From positions 124,001 through 188,000 of the forward strand of contig JALVFE010000021.1 of NCBI GenBank assembly GCA_027030245.1: 64,000 bases of DNA, in the 5' to 3' direction. The notes under the pieces are model-generated. The model made no database searches. It was not told the DNA's origin and saw nothing but the letters and a program-made list of their open reading frames with translations. Source of the DNA: Melioribacteraceae bacterium (lineage in GTDB: Bacteria; Bacteroidota; Ignavibacteria; Ignavibacteriales; Melioribacteraceae). The position numbers and the translations under genes were made by a program. Shown here piece after piece: positions 35,483 to 44,042 of the stretch. Each line of letters starts with the position of its first letter. Within the stretch, counting starts at the first letter, position 1.

Positions 35483-37237
35483 TTATTCCTCCAATAAATT
35501 TTCTATATCGTCCATTAAATTTTCTTTGAAAAACGAATATACTTTTTCTTTAATTTCCTTTTCTGTTTTTAGGGATAAGCATTCCAGTGCAAGGTTACGC
35601 GCATCTTCGTATTTTAACGACCGGATGATTTTTTTTATTCTCGGTAATGCTGAAGCGGAAGCACTGAGCGAATCGAGTCCCAATCCCAAAAGCAGCGGAA
35701 TTGCAAAAATGTCTGCCGCCATTTCCCCGCAAATGCTAACGAAGATATTACGTTTCTTTCCTTCGGTAATTATATAATCAAGCGATTTGATAACCGCAGG
35801 GTGAAATTCTTGATACAGCTCGGAAACATTTTCGTTTCCTCTGTCAACCGCTAATATGTATTGAATAAGGTCGTTAGTCCCGATACTGAAAAACTCAACT
35901 TCTTCGGCAAATTCTTTGCTAAGCACGGCAGCGGCCGGAACTTCCACCATAATTCCAAGTTCCATATTCTTATCGAATTCCTTGCCTTCCGCGAGCAATT
36001 CGTTTTTACATTCTTCGAGTATTGCTTTTGTTTGTCTTACTTCTTCAATCGACGTAACCATGGGAATCATTATTTTAACGTTTTTTGCAATTCCGGCGCG
36101 CAAGAATGCTTTCAGTTGGGTTTTTAACAGCTCGATGTTATCCAAAAGGAAACGGATACCCCGCCAACCGAGAAAAGGATTCGGTTCTTTTATATCGATA
36201 GGTAAAAATTTATCGCCCCCGATATCGAAGGTTCTGAAAACTACCGTATGCGGATAAAGTTTTTGTGCAATCTTGGAATAAACTTCGAACTGTTCTTCTT
36301 CATCCGGGAAAGAATCGGTAACTTGAAAAATCTGCTCCGTTCTAACCAATCCGACGCCTTCGGAACCGTTGTTTATAACCAATTCGAGTTCCTCTATTAA
36401 ATCCAAATTGGCTTGAAGAAGAATTTTTTTACCGTCTAAAGTTTCGGCGGGTTTATCTTTCAGTTTTGCAAGTTCGCTGTTTAGCTCGTTTAGTTTTTCA
36501 ACCTTTTCGCGGTATTGTTTCAATTGTTCTTCGTCGGGATTAATAATCACCAAACCGTGAATGCCGTCGAGTATAAGCAAATCGCCGTTTTTAATATTTT
36601 CCGTAGCATCGTGAACGCCGACAACAGCCGGAATGTTCAACGAACGCGCAACAATCGCCGCATGCGAAGTTAATCCTCCGAAATTGGTAACGTAACCTTT
36701 TACGTTAACCCTCGAAAACAAAACCGTATCGGCAGGCGTAATCAAATCGGTAACTACAATCACATCCGATTCAATTCGGGAAACCCATTTTTTCTTTCTT
36801 AAATTTCTGATAATTCTGTTTTTAATATCTTCGATATCGTGCGAGCGCTCCTTCATGTAAAGTTCGGACGATGCATTCATTAAATTTTGATATTTTGAAA
36901 TTTCATCATTTACTACGTATTCCGGACTAAGTTTTTCGTTTCTTATGCGGGATTCAATATTTTCGATTAATATTGGGTCGTCAAGAATCATCAATTGCGC
37001 TTCAAAAATTCCGGCGCGTTTTTCCCCCATTTTATCAATCGCCAACCCGAAAATTTTTTTCAATTCCTTTTTCGATTTCTTAAGCGCATCCCTCAAATTT
37101 TTAATAGCCGAATCGGTATCGGTTATTGTTTCCTTAAGAACCGTTTCCTTATCTTTTTTATAAAGATATGCTCTGGCGATTGCAATTCCCGGTGCCGCCG
37201 GAATACCGTGCAATATGTTTTTCTTTTGAGTGTCCAT
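35483..37237 (-). CDS. ptsI: Phosphoenolpyruvate-protein phosphotransferase (enzyme I)
   Basis: 584 residues, full length. Autophosphorylates from PEP and passes the phosphate to HPr. Phospho-histidine His192 lies in GGLTSHAAIVARSLNIPAVV. The PEP-binding barrel shows GSEGVGLVRTEQIF, RTFDIGGDKFLP, GWRGIRF, EVPAAAVLS, FFSIGTNDLIQY and the late SICGEMA with the catalytic Cys. It shares one base with the HPr gene. No sugar-specific EII component is in the window, so the end acceptor is not known. Confidence 0.95.
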   Translation of the reverse strand: MDTQKKNILHGIPAAPGIAIARAYLYKKDKETVLKETITDTDSAIKNLRDALKKSKKELKKIFGLAIDKMGEKRAGIFEAQLMILDDPILIENIESRIRNEKLSPEYVVNDEISKYQNLMNASSELYMKERSHDIEDIKNRIIRNLRKKKWVSRIESDVIVVTDLITPADTVLFSRVNVKGYVTNFGGLTSHAAIVARSLNIPAVVGVHDATENIKNGDLLILDGIHGLVIINPDEEQLKQYREKVEKLNELNSELAKLKDKPAETLDGKKILLQANLDLIEELELVINNGSEGVGLVRTEQIFQVTDSFPDEEEQFEVYSKIAQKLYPHTVVFRTFDIGGDKFLPIDIKEPNPFLGWRGIRFLLDNIELLKTQLKAFLRAGIAKNVKIMIPMVTSIEEVRQTKAILEECKNELLAEGKEFDKNMELGIMVEVPAAAVLSKEFAEEVEFFSIGTNDLIQYILAVDRGNENVSELYQEFHPAVIKSLDYIITEGKKRNIFVSICGEMAADIFAIPLLLGLGLDSLSASASALPRIKKIIRSLKYEDARNLALECLSLKTEKEIKEKVYSFFKENLMDDIENLLEE

Positions 37238-37503
37238 TATAACTCGCCGAATCCTTCTTCGAAATATTTAACTATTTCTTCTGCGGCTTCTTTTTCGTCT
37301 TCGCCGTCGAAAACCAAAGTTAATTCGGAACCTTTTTCTGCGGCGAGAGTCATTACCCCGATTATACTTTTGCCGTTAATTTTCAAACCGTCTTTATAAA
37401 TATAAAAGTCGCTCTTATATTTTGCGGCAATTTTTACAATGGTTGCCGCCGGACGGGTATGAAGTCCCGCATTATTTATAATTTTAACTTTTTTCTCTAT
37501 CAT
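37237..37503 (-). CDS. ptsH: HPr phosphocarrier protein
   Basis: 88 residues, usual length. The active histidine is His15 in NAGLHTRPAA. Ser46 is conserved in INGKSIIGVM, the site that HPr kinase/phosphorylase modifies in bacteria using HPr as a regulator. Start and stop each overlap a neighbouring gene by one base. An HPr kinase gene was not seen in the window. Confidence 0.95.
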   Translation of the reverse strand: MIEKKVKIINNAGLHTRPAATIVKIAAKYKSDFYIYKDGLKINGKSIIGVMTLAAEKGSELTLVFDGEDEKEAAEEIVKYFEEGFGEL

Positions 37504-38495
37504 CAGTAATTTCTTTTAAGTAAAAAATTGGCAAACCAAAGCAAAAGGTCTTTTGCTTTTTCATTTTCGATTTCATCCAAAGATTTCAGTGCTTTTGAAG
37601 TATAATTTTTTATTTCCTTTTGCGCGTCGGTTGTAACGTTCAACTCCTCAAACATAGTTTTATATGAAGGAATTTCTTTTTTATCGATTCCTTTCCGTTT
37701 TAATAAATTTAACAACAAGTTTTTATTTTTGCCTTTCGCTTTTTCCAAAGCTCTAAGAAGCAAATAAGTTTTCTTACCTTCCAACAAATCGCCGCCAACT
37801 ACCTTACCGAATTTTTTTTCGTCGCCGAATAAATCCAAATAATCATCTTGAATTTGGAATGCCATTCCCAAATTAAGACCGTATTTTTCCAATGCTTTAA
37901 TTTGGTTTTCGGAACCGCCTCCCAATCTTGCGCCGATTGAACAACACATCGAAAGCAAGGATGCCGTTTTTTTCTTGATCATTTTTTTATAATCAGAAAT
38001 TTTAACTTCCGGTAATTCTTCGTATAATTCGTCGAGACTTTGCCCTTCGCAAACTTCTATGATTCCTTGCGTAAATGTTTCAATAACCTTTTCGCAGTTG
38101 TTGTTGCAATCCTTAAGCAAGCTTTTGTAAGCATAAGCTATCAGATTATCACCGGTTAAAATCGCAGTCGGAATATTATACTTAATGTGAACCGTAGTTT
38201 TTCCTCTCCGCTTATCGGCGTTATCCATTATATCGTCGTGCACAAGCGTAAAATTATGAAGCAATTCCACTGCAAGGGCTGCATTGTAAACACCGGAAAA
38301 CTTTCCGCTTACAGCAAAAGCGGAAACCAAAACACTAAAGGGCCTTAACCTTTTGCCGCCGCTTTCTATTATGTAAGCGCTCGGTTCGTAAAGCGAAATC
38401 GGTTTTTTATTGACGAATAACTTCCTAAAGCGATTATTTAATTTAGCTACTTCCTTCTCGTAAAGTTTACTAAAATCTTTTTTTGATTGTTTCAA
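37503..38495 (-). CDS. Polyprenyl diphosphate synthase
   Basis: 330 residues. Trans-isoprenyl diphosphate synthase with both aspartate-rich motifs: VHDDIMDNADKRRG (first) and FQIQDDYLDLFGD (second), plus GGKRLRPFSVL near the N-terminus. It elongates allylic diphosphates with IPP; product length (geranylgeranyl, or a longer chain for quinones) cannot be read with certainty. It overlaps the IPP isomerase gene by four bases and the HPr gene by one. Confidence 0.9.
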   Translation of the reverse strand: MKQSKKDFSKLYEKEVAKLNNRFRKLFVNKKPISLYEPSAYIIESGGKRLRPFSVLVSAFAVSGKFSGVYNAALAVELLHNFTLVHDDIMDNADKRRGKTTVHIKYNIPTAILTGDNLIAYAYKSLLKDCNNNCEKVIETFTQGIIEVCEGQSLDELYEELPEVKISDYKKMIKKKTASLLSMCCSIGARLGGGSENQIKALEKYGLNLGMAFQIQDDYLDLFGDEKKFGKVVGGDLLEGKKTYLLLRALEKAKGKNKNLLLNLLKRKGIDKKEIPSYKTMFEELNVTTDAQKEIKNYTSKALKSLDEIENEKAKDLLLWFANFLLKRNY

Positions 38496-39532
38496 TACAA
38501 ATCCTTTTTTAAGATTAATCTAGATTTATCGAATTCATCGAGAGTTTGCGCTCCCGTTAAAAACATTATTTTTTTTACTGTTTCGAACCAGCCGGTAATC
38601 AAATCGATAACGCTTTCGATTCCTTCGTTGATTAGAGTTTTGAGCAACATTTTAGCGGAAGCCGTAACATCGGCGCCAAGAGCAAGAGCTTTTGCGATTT
38701 CGAATCCGTTATTAATTCCGCCGGAAGCAATCAATGTAAAATTATATTTCGATTTTAATTTTCCGACCTTCCTCAGGCAATAAGCCGTGGGGAGTCCCCA
38801 ATCCCAAAACTCCGATTTGATTTTACCGTTTCTCAGTACTTCTATTCCCGCCCAACTGGTTCCACCGGCGCCGGCAACATCAATTCCTTTCACTCCGCAA
38901 TCGAGTAATGTTTTTGCGGCTTTTTTGCTTATTCCGGCTCCGACCTCTTTTACAATTACGGGTAAAGTAATTGTTTCCGTGACTTTCCGCAAATTTTCCG
39001 TTAAGTTTTTAAAAAACGGCTTCCCTTCTTTCTGCAAAAGTTCTTGTAACGGATTAAGATGAACAATCAATCCATCCGCTTCTACCAAATCAATTATTTT
39101 TTCCAAGTGGGTCATGTTGAAATTATTCGAAATTTCCGAAGCTCCGATATTTGCAAGCACAGGCACACCGGCGGCATTTTTGCGTATGATTTTGTATGAT
39201 TCATGGTGAGCATTATTTTCCAATGCTTGACGTTGGCTTCCAATTCCGATAGGTATATTTAGCTTATTAGCTACTTCCGCAAGTTTGGCGTTTATTTCAG
39301 TTGCTTTTTCCGTTCCGCCGGTCATACTCGAGATCATAAACGGGAGTGATATTTTTTTATCGAAAAAATTTGTTGACAAGTCAATCGCATCCAAATCAAC
39401 GTTTGTAACGGCATCGTGAACAAAATCGTATTTCTCGAACCCGTTTGTTTTTTCTTGAAAATTAACGTTCTGGTTCATCACAAGGTTAAGGTGGTCGTTT
39501 TTTCTTTCGGATGTTTGTGATGCCATATTCAA
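38492..39532 (-). CDS. fni: Type 2 isopentenyl-diphosphate isomerase
   Basis: 346 residues. FMN- and NADPH-dependent enzyme that interconverts IPP and DMAPP. Motifs: MISSMTGGTEKATEINAKL, IPIGIGSQRQAL, ANIGASEI, HLNPLQELLQKEG, VKEVGAGISKKAA, DVAGAGGTSWAGIE and ASGGINNGFEIAKALALGAD. The pair with the polyprenyl synthase downstream makes an isoprenoid module. It is the first gene of the eight-gene minus-strand cluster; a repeat gap of about 1.1 kb lies upstream, so the promoter must be in or next to repeat sequence. Confidence 0.94.
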   Translation of the reverse strand: MNMASQTSERKNDHLNLVMNQNVNFQEKTNGFEKYDFVHDAVTNVDLDAIDLSTNFFDKKISLPFMISSMTGGTEKATEINAKLAEVANKLNIPIGIGSQRQALENNAHHESYKIIRKNAAGVPVLANIGASEISNNFNMTHLEKIIDLVEADGLIVHLNPLQELLQKEGKPFFKNLTENLRKVTETITLPVIVKEVGAGISKKAAKTLLDCGVKGIDVAGAGGTSWAGIEVLRNGKIKSEFWDWGLPTAYCLRKVGKLKSKYNFTLIASGGINNGFEIAKALALGADVTASAKMLLKTLINEGIESVIDLITGWFETVKKIMFLTGAQTLDEFDKSRLILKKDLY

Positions 39533-39904
39533 TTATAAAATGATATTAAAATATTGGGAATCAAAATAAAAAAATTATGGAAATATTCATAGAATACTTG
39601 TTCGAACGAAAGGACGGATAAAAGTTTCAAATTCCAAAAGATCAGTGACTAGTGACTATTGACAAAAATGAATCACTTCGATGGGGTATGTTTTTTATAT
39701 TGCAATATTGTTTTATTGATTTGCCGCGCCCATAGCATTTGTTGGTTTGAATAGAGAGTTCCTTTTAGATCCCGAATAATAATTCTTCTCCTTGTCATGC
39801 TGAATTTATTTCAGCATCTCATAGAGTTCATTTTAGATCCCGTAACCAGTTCGGGATGACATGGTAATAAGCAATCCGTCGGTGGCGGGCGGGATGACAG
39901 AGAA
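39533..39904. repeat. Upstream region of fni, then repeat module
   Basis: 39533-39615 is unique AT-rich sequence and the likely promoter area of fni. 39657-39776 is a 120-bp module that recurs in direct orientation at 52721-52840 with about seven differences. It contains 'aatcacttcg', the segment 'gatttgccgcgcc' and ends in 'gttccttttagatcccgaa'. 39794-39817 is a GTCATGCTGAA...TTCAGCATCT palindrome; 39834-39861 and 39876-39900 are CCCG-type units. No gene. Confidence 0.7.
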
Positions 39905-40039
39905 AAATCCCAAATAACAAATCCCAAATGACAAATGACCGATGACAAATGACGAATAACCAAACGTGAAACGCGAGACGTTAGACGCAAGACGTAAAAC
40001 GTGAGACGTAAGACGTAGGGGACGCAAACCTTGCGTCCC
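39905..40039 (-). repeat. Composite heptad repeat, inverted orientation (16 units)
   Basis: 39905-40016 reads as 16 consecutive heptads: AAATCCC, AAATAAC, AAATCCC, then AATGAC-type units, GAATAAC, then eight of the NNNACGY class (CAAACGT, GAAACGC, GAGACGT, TAGACGC and so on). The stem GGGACG...CGTCCC follows at 40019-40039, then 'taaaattattttttattagcgaattcgcgg'. Confidence 0.85.
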
Positions 40040-40088
40040 TAAAATTATTTTTTATTAGCGAATTCGCGGCAGTTTAATTGTTCCTTTT

Positions 40089-40173
40089 AGATCCCGAAAC
40101 AAGTTCGGGATGACAGGTTCTTGGGTCTGCTATGCTATTTATAGCGCGTCATGCTGAACTTGTTTCAGCATCT
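40089..40173. repeat. REPIN-like inverted palindrome dimer (85 bp)
   Basis: AGATCCCGAAAC...GTTCGGGATGACA, the spacer 'ggttcttgggtctgctatgc' type sequence with palindrome ATGCTATTTATAGC, then GTCATGCTGAAC...GTTTCAGCATCT. It is 12 bp shorter than the copies at 1831 and 2512 because the GCTGAA unit lacks the inner stem. Confidence 0.72.
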
Positions 40174-40241
40174 GATTGTGGCAACGGGTTCTTTCTAGAT
40201 CCCGAAACAATCCGCCGGGGCGGACGGGATGACAGGAAAAG

Positions 40242-40383
40242 AAATCCCAAATAACAATCCATAAATAACAAATGACTAGTGACCATTGACAAGTGACGAT
40301 TAACCAATGACCGATGACGATTGACAAATGACCAAACGTAAGATGCGAGACGTGAGACGTAGGGGACGTAAACCTTGCGTCCC
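40242..40383 (-). repeat. Composite heptad repeat, inverted orientation (17 units)
   Basis: 40242-40360 is 17 consecutive heptads in one register, from AAATCCC through AATGAC-type units to CAAACGT, AAGATGC, GAGACGT, GAGACGT. The stem GGGACG...CGTCCC is at 40363-40383. Confidence 0.85.
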
Positions 40384-40535
40384 TAAAATTATTTTTCATT
40401 CGTGAATTCGTGGCAATTTTCAGTTTCATTTTCTGGATTCCCGCTTTCGCGGGAATGACATATAAAAACATCCCCTCTCAAGAGGGGACTTTGTTTAAAT
40501 TTCACTGCTACCACCGTCCACACGGTGGTAGAAAT
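40384..40535 (-). repeat. Leader of composite repeat with dRS3-like palindrome
   Basis: Together with the end of the previous array this makes the inverted near-identical partner of 2186-2354 (partner span 40347-40515). It contains ATTCCC-GCTTTCGC-GGGAAT (40437-40456), TCCCCTC-tcaa-GAGGGGA (40471-40488) and, only here in intact form, the perfect stem TACCACCGT-ccac-ACGGTGGTA at 40509-40530. The remaining stretch to 40657 is unique AT-rich sequence without a gene. Confidence 0.75.
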
Positions 40536-40657
40536 ATCAGAGGTAATTCTTTTTGTTTATAGATTTCCCGGGAATTAAACGGCTAAAATCCGAATCGACT
40601 AAGAAAAAGCAATACATTTAAACCGGAGAATAAATTCAACTAAGCAACTATACCAAA

Positions 40658-42490
40658 TTATTTAATTTTACTTTCAACTTTTGCCAGTACTTTCTCTACC
40701 AGAACTTTTGCTTCTTTTTCCAATTCATCGCACTTTGTTTTCATCTCGTTTACAAACTCTTCATCGGAAATATCTTTGAGATTGATAAAAACATTATACA
40801 CTCCGCCTTTCACTCCGGTATAAGCAATTTGTGCTCCAACACCAACATCGGTAATGGAATTAGGATTTCCGTATTCCACAACCGTTTCTGCAATTTTAAT
40901 GGCTTCCAAACTTTGTATTGCCGTATTTAAAGGAACCATTACCGCTTGTTTAAGTCCCTCCAGCATTGCTTTTTCCCTTTCGATTTTTTGCTCTTCGGTT
41001 TTCGCCGGAAGCCGTTTCGCATCCATAAAAGCATTGAATGCATTTGTATCGTCGTCAATCGCTTTAACCAATTTATTTTTTACTTCTTGTGCTTTATCTG
41101 CCGCTTCGTTAAGGATATCGTCAACATTTTCACTACCACGTTTATTTGCAGTAAGGTTACTCACCATACTTGAGAGCGATGCTCCAAGTGCTCCCGCCAA
41201 TGCTGCAATTGAGCCGCCGCCCGGAGCAGGCGATTCCCTTGAAACTTCATCTATGAAATCGTTAAGTTTCATTTCAACGAGATCATCTTTATTGAATTTA
41301 GGCAATCCCAGAACCCTTTCTTCAATTACAAAATCGGAAACATCGCGTAAACCGAGCGACTGAACAGCCGTTTCCAAAATATCTTTCACCGGTATACCTG
41401 TGGAACGGCCTTGTCTCTTCAGATAAAATTTCCCCGTTTCCAATAATGCCGGGAAAGGCACCATTCCTACTATTTCACTTCCCGTTACAACCAATCCCCT
41501 TTCCGCTGCCATTTTCCTTGTTTCTTCCAGAACGTGATGCATGGAAGTTACTTTGTAGTTGGTTAAATTAATTGAAATTTGTGCCCTATCATATTCTTTA
41601 ACTAACCAGCCTATCGCCTTACAATATTTGAACTTACCTTTTTTCTTCACAGATTTTCCTTCGGGCTTAGCGGGATCGATTCCATTAAGTTTTAGTAATT
41701 CAACCAAATCGTAATTATGCACATTTTTGCAATGATCGATTGTCTCTTGCATTGTTTTTCCGACAAAATCACATTCTCCGCAAGGATACTCACCATTTTT
41801 ATACTTCAAGATGTTCGGACTTTTATAATAAAACGGTTTTGAAACCGGTCGGCGAGCGGATCTACCTTTCTCTCTCAGTTCAAATGCTATATCGGTTGCA
41901 TGTAATTTTTCTCTTGTGTTCAGACTGATATTGTAGGCAATCAAGAATTCCCTAACACCAATAACCGTGGCGCCGGCTTTCGGATTAAATTCGGCCGGAC
42001 CGTAATCCGGTTTCCATTCCGGTTTTTTAAGTTTTTCGGGTAGAGCCTCATATTCTCCTTGTCTGATAAACGCTAAATTTTGTCTTTCAGGAGATGTGGC
42101 GGATTTTTCGTATAAATAAACCGGAATTTTTAATTCTTCTCCAACCCTTTTTGCAACTTCTTTGGAAATTTCAATGCATTCTTCCGTTGTTACTCCGCTG
42201 ACCGGCACAAAAGGACAAACATCGGTAGCGCCCATTCTCGGATGCGAACCATGATGTTTGGTCATATCTATTAATTCCGACGCTTTCTTGATTGCATTAA
42301 ATGCCGCTTCTTTAACTCCTTGGGGATTTCCAATAAAAGTAACCACAGTTCTGTTCATATCGGCACCCGGATCTACATCCAAAAGTTTAACTCCTTCAAC
42401 TTTTTCAATTTCGTCAGTTATTTGTTTAATAATGTTCATGTTTCTCCCTTCGGAGAAATTCGGAACGCATTCGATTAATTTTTCGTGCAT
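40658..42490 (-). CDS. ftcD: Fused glutamate formimidoyltransferase / formiminotetrahydrofolate cyclodeaminase, with zinc-finger-like insert
   Basis: 610 residues. The N-terminal formiminotransferase (CVPNFSEGRN, HHGSHPRMGATDVCPFVPV, FIRQGEYEAL) and C-terminal cyclodeaminase (about 410-610, SPAPGGGSIAALAGALGASL) are both recognisable; together they pass the formimino group of histidine breakdown to tetrahydrofolate. Between the two transferase subdomains lies an insert (about 218-290) with Cys237, Cys240, His253 and His258, spaced C-x2-C-x12-H-x4-H as in classical C2H2 fingers. The vertebrate enzyme has the same two-domain fusion but, as far as I know, no such finger. No hut genes are adjacent. 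Confidence 0.9.
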   Translation of the reverse strand: MHEKLIECVPNFSEGRNMNIIKQITDEIEKVEGVKLLDVDPGADMNRTVVTFIGNPQGVKEAAFNAIKKASELIDMTKHHGSHPRMGATDVCPFVPVSGVTTEECIEISKEVAKRVGEELKIPVYLYEKSATSPERQNLAFIRQGEYEALPEKLKKPEWKPDYGPAEFNPKAGATVIGVREFLIAYNISLNTREKLHATDIAFELREKGRSARRPVSKPFYYKSPNILKYKNGEYPCGECDFVGKTMQETIDHCKNVHNYDLVELLKLNGIDPAKPEGKSVKKKGKFKYCKAIGWLVKEYDRAQISINLTNYKVTSMHHVLEETRKMAAERGLVVTGSEIVGMVPFPALLETGKFYLKRQGRSTGIPVKDILETAVQSLGLRDVSDFVIEERVLGLPKFNKDDLVEMKLNDFIDEVSRESPAPGGGSIAALAGALGASLSSMVSNLTANKRGSENVDDILNEAADKAQEVKNKLVKAIDDDTNAFNAFMDAKRLPAKTEEQKIEREKAMLEGLKQAVMVPLNTAIQSLEAIKIAETVVEYGNPNSITDVGVGAQIAYTGVKGGVYNVFINLKDISDEEFVNEMKTKCDELEKEAKVLVEKVLAKVESKIK

Positions 42491-42757
42491 TTTAACCTCT
42501 GGTTTGGTAAGAATATCAGCTTAATGAATTTTGAAAACTATACTTTTAACTTGTGATTTGCAAGTTTTTATAACAAAACATTTGATGGAAATAAGATGGT
42601 AAGGGTGTAATTTCGGATTCAAGACTTAAAAAAACAACTCAACAAGAATTCTTTCACCGGATATTCAGGAGTTAATTGAAAAATCTAAAATGACAATCTT
42701 ACCAAAAACTAATTATTAATAAATCTCCCGAACTAACCAGTTACTCTAACATAATTT

Positions 42758-43681
42758 TCAATTATTTAGATATTCAATTACATTCAATGCAGCTACGGTT
42801 CCGTCTGCAACTGCGGTTGTAATTTGTCTGTATTTTTTATGAATGGAATCGCCGGCTGCGTAAACGCCTTCAATATTTGTTCGCAAGTCTTCGTCTACAA
42901 TTATTTCTTCTTTCTCATTTAGTTCGATGATACCTTTGAACTTTTCGGTGTTCGGGATATAACCAATTAAGATGAAAACACCGTCGATTTTCATTTCCGA
43001 GATTTCACCGGACTTCTTATCAATAATTTTCACTGCTTCCAGTTTTTCATCACCCAAAAATTCGGTTATCTCTGATTCCATGATAAAATTAATTTTGGGA
43101 TTTTCCTTTGCTTCTTTAACGGCGTGCGGGAAAGCTTGGAAATGATCAAATTGGTGAACGACCGTTACGGATGCGGCATATTTAGTTAATGCAACTGCTT
43201 CTTCCAAAGCGGAATTACCTCCGCCGACAACAATAATGTTTTGCCCCGTAAAAAAATCACCGTCGCAAGTTGCACAATATGAAATACCGTGCCCTTTGAA
43301 TTTATCTTCTCCGGGTACGTTTAATGTCTTTGATCTTCCACCGGAAGCAATAATAACAGCCTTTGCTTTATAAGTTTCTTTATTATTAATTTCTACTGTT
43401 TTTATTTTCCCTTGGAAATCAACTGCAGTAACTTTTACATTAGAGCGAACCTCACAACCGAATTTAATAGCTTGATTTTTCATAGTCCGGGCAAGTTGAT
43501 ATCCGTTAATATTTTCAATGCCCGGATAATTTTCAATTTGATGTGTAAGCACGGTTTGACCGCCAACCGTTCCTTCGTTTAGAATTACTGTATCTATTCT
43601 TGCTCTGGATAAATAAATTCCGGCGGTAAGTCCGGCCGGACCACCGCCTAAAATAATTACATCAAAATCGTATTTTCGCAT
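42758..43681 (-). CDS. trxB: Thioredoxin reductase-like flavoprotein
   Basis: 307 residues. FAD-binding GGGPAGLTAGIYLSRA near the N-terminus and the redox pair CATC (Cys136, Cys139) in GISYCATCDGDFF are intact, as is the second dinucleotide motif VVGGGNSALEEA. However, the position of the NADPH-specific HRRxxxR motif reads VVHQFDHFQAF, without the arginines that bind the 2'-phosphate. This suggests NADH, or another electron donor, instead of NADPH. It is ten bases downstream of an unusual thioredoxin-like gene, which is probably its partner. Confidence 0.85.
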   Translation of the reverse strand: MRKYDFDVIILGGGPAGLTAGIYLSRARIDTVILNEGTVGGQTVLTHQIENYPGIENINGYQLARTMKNQAIKFGCEVRSNVKVTAVDFQGKIKTVEINNKETYKAKAVIIASGGRSKTLNVPGEDKFKGHGISYCATCDGDFFTGQNIIVVGGGNSALEEAVALTKYAASVTVVHQFDHFQAFPHAVKEAKENPKINFIMESEITEFLGDEKLEAVKIIDKKSGEISEMKIDGVFILIGYIPNTEKFKGIIELNEKEEIIVDEDLRTNIEGVYAAGDSIHKKYRQITTAVADGTVAALNVIEYLNN

Positions 43682-43691
43682 AGTTCCTTTC

Positions 43692-44042
43692 TTATTCGTT
43701 ATTACCGAATTCTTCGTTTAATATTGTTGTCACTTGCTCCATAGTTTGAATACTGCTTGTTGCTTTAACGACTTTTCCATTTTTGTAATAAACGGTAAAT
43801 GGAAGTCCGGTAAAAGAACGGCATTCCGGTAAATTACGGATAACATGTGCAGCCGGAATGTCAAATTCCATGTCGGCAAATTTTACATGGGTATACTCAT
43901 TTTCAAGTTCTTCCATTATTTCATACACCGGAACGCACATCGGTCCCATTCTACCGCAACAAATCATTACGTTTTCGTTGTTTTGAAGAATTTCGTTGAA
44001 TTGTTCTTCGGAAGTAATATGAGTTAGATTGGTTTGTAACAT
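43692..44042 (-). CDS. Thioredoxin-like protein lacking the CxxC motif
   Basis: 116 residues. Overall thioredoxin fold by pattern: an N-terminal strand, the active-site helix region, MEFDIPAAHVIRNL, and the cis-Pro loop TGLPFTVYYKNGK. The active site reads CCGRMGPMCVPV (Cys28, Cys29, Cys36): the first cysteine of the usual WCGPC is replaced and only the second (Cys36) is in register, with two extra cysteines seven to eight residues earlier. It either uses another cysteine pair or has a non-disulfide function. In operon with the reductase gene. Confidence 0.8.
   Translation of the reverse strand: MLQTNLTHITSEEQFNEILQNNENVMICCGRMGPMCVPVYEIMEELENEYTHVKFADMEFDIPAAHVIRNLPECRSFTGLPFTVYYKNGKVVKATSSIQTMEQVTTILNEEFGNNE

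Noticed and set aside
40040-40060. The T-rich stretch after the stem-loop at 40019-40039 as a terminator for ftcD or fni
   Set aside because: The T tract follows the stem only on the plus strand, while both neighbouring genes are on the minus strand.
40139-40471. A 110-codon minus-strand frame with VIPAKAGIQ at one end and LKQVQHD at the other
   Set aside because: It lies wholly within repeats: heptad array, stem-loop, dRS3-like site and palindromic units. There is no ribosome-binding site and its resemblance to 2230-2490 is explained by repeat identity.
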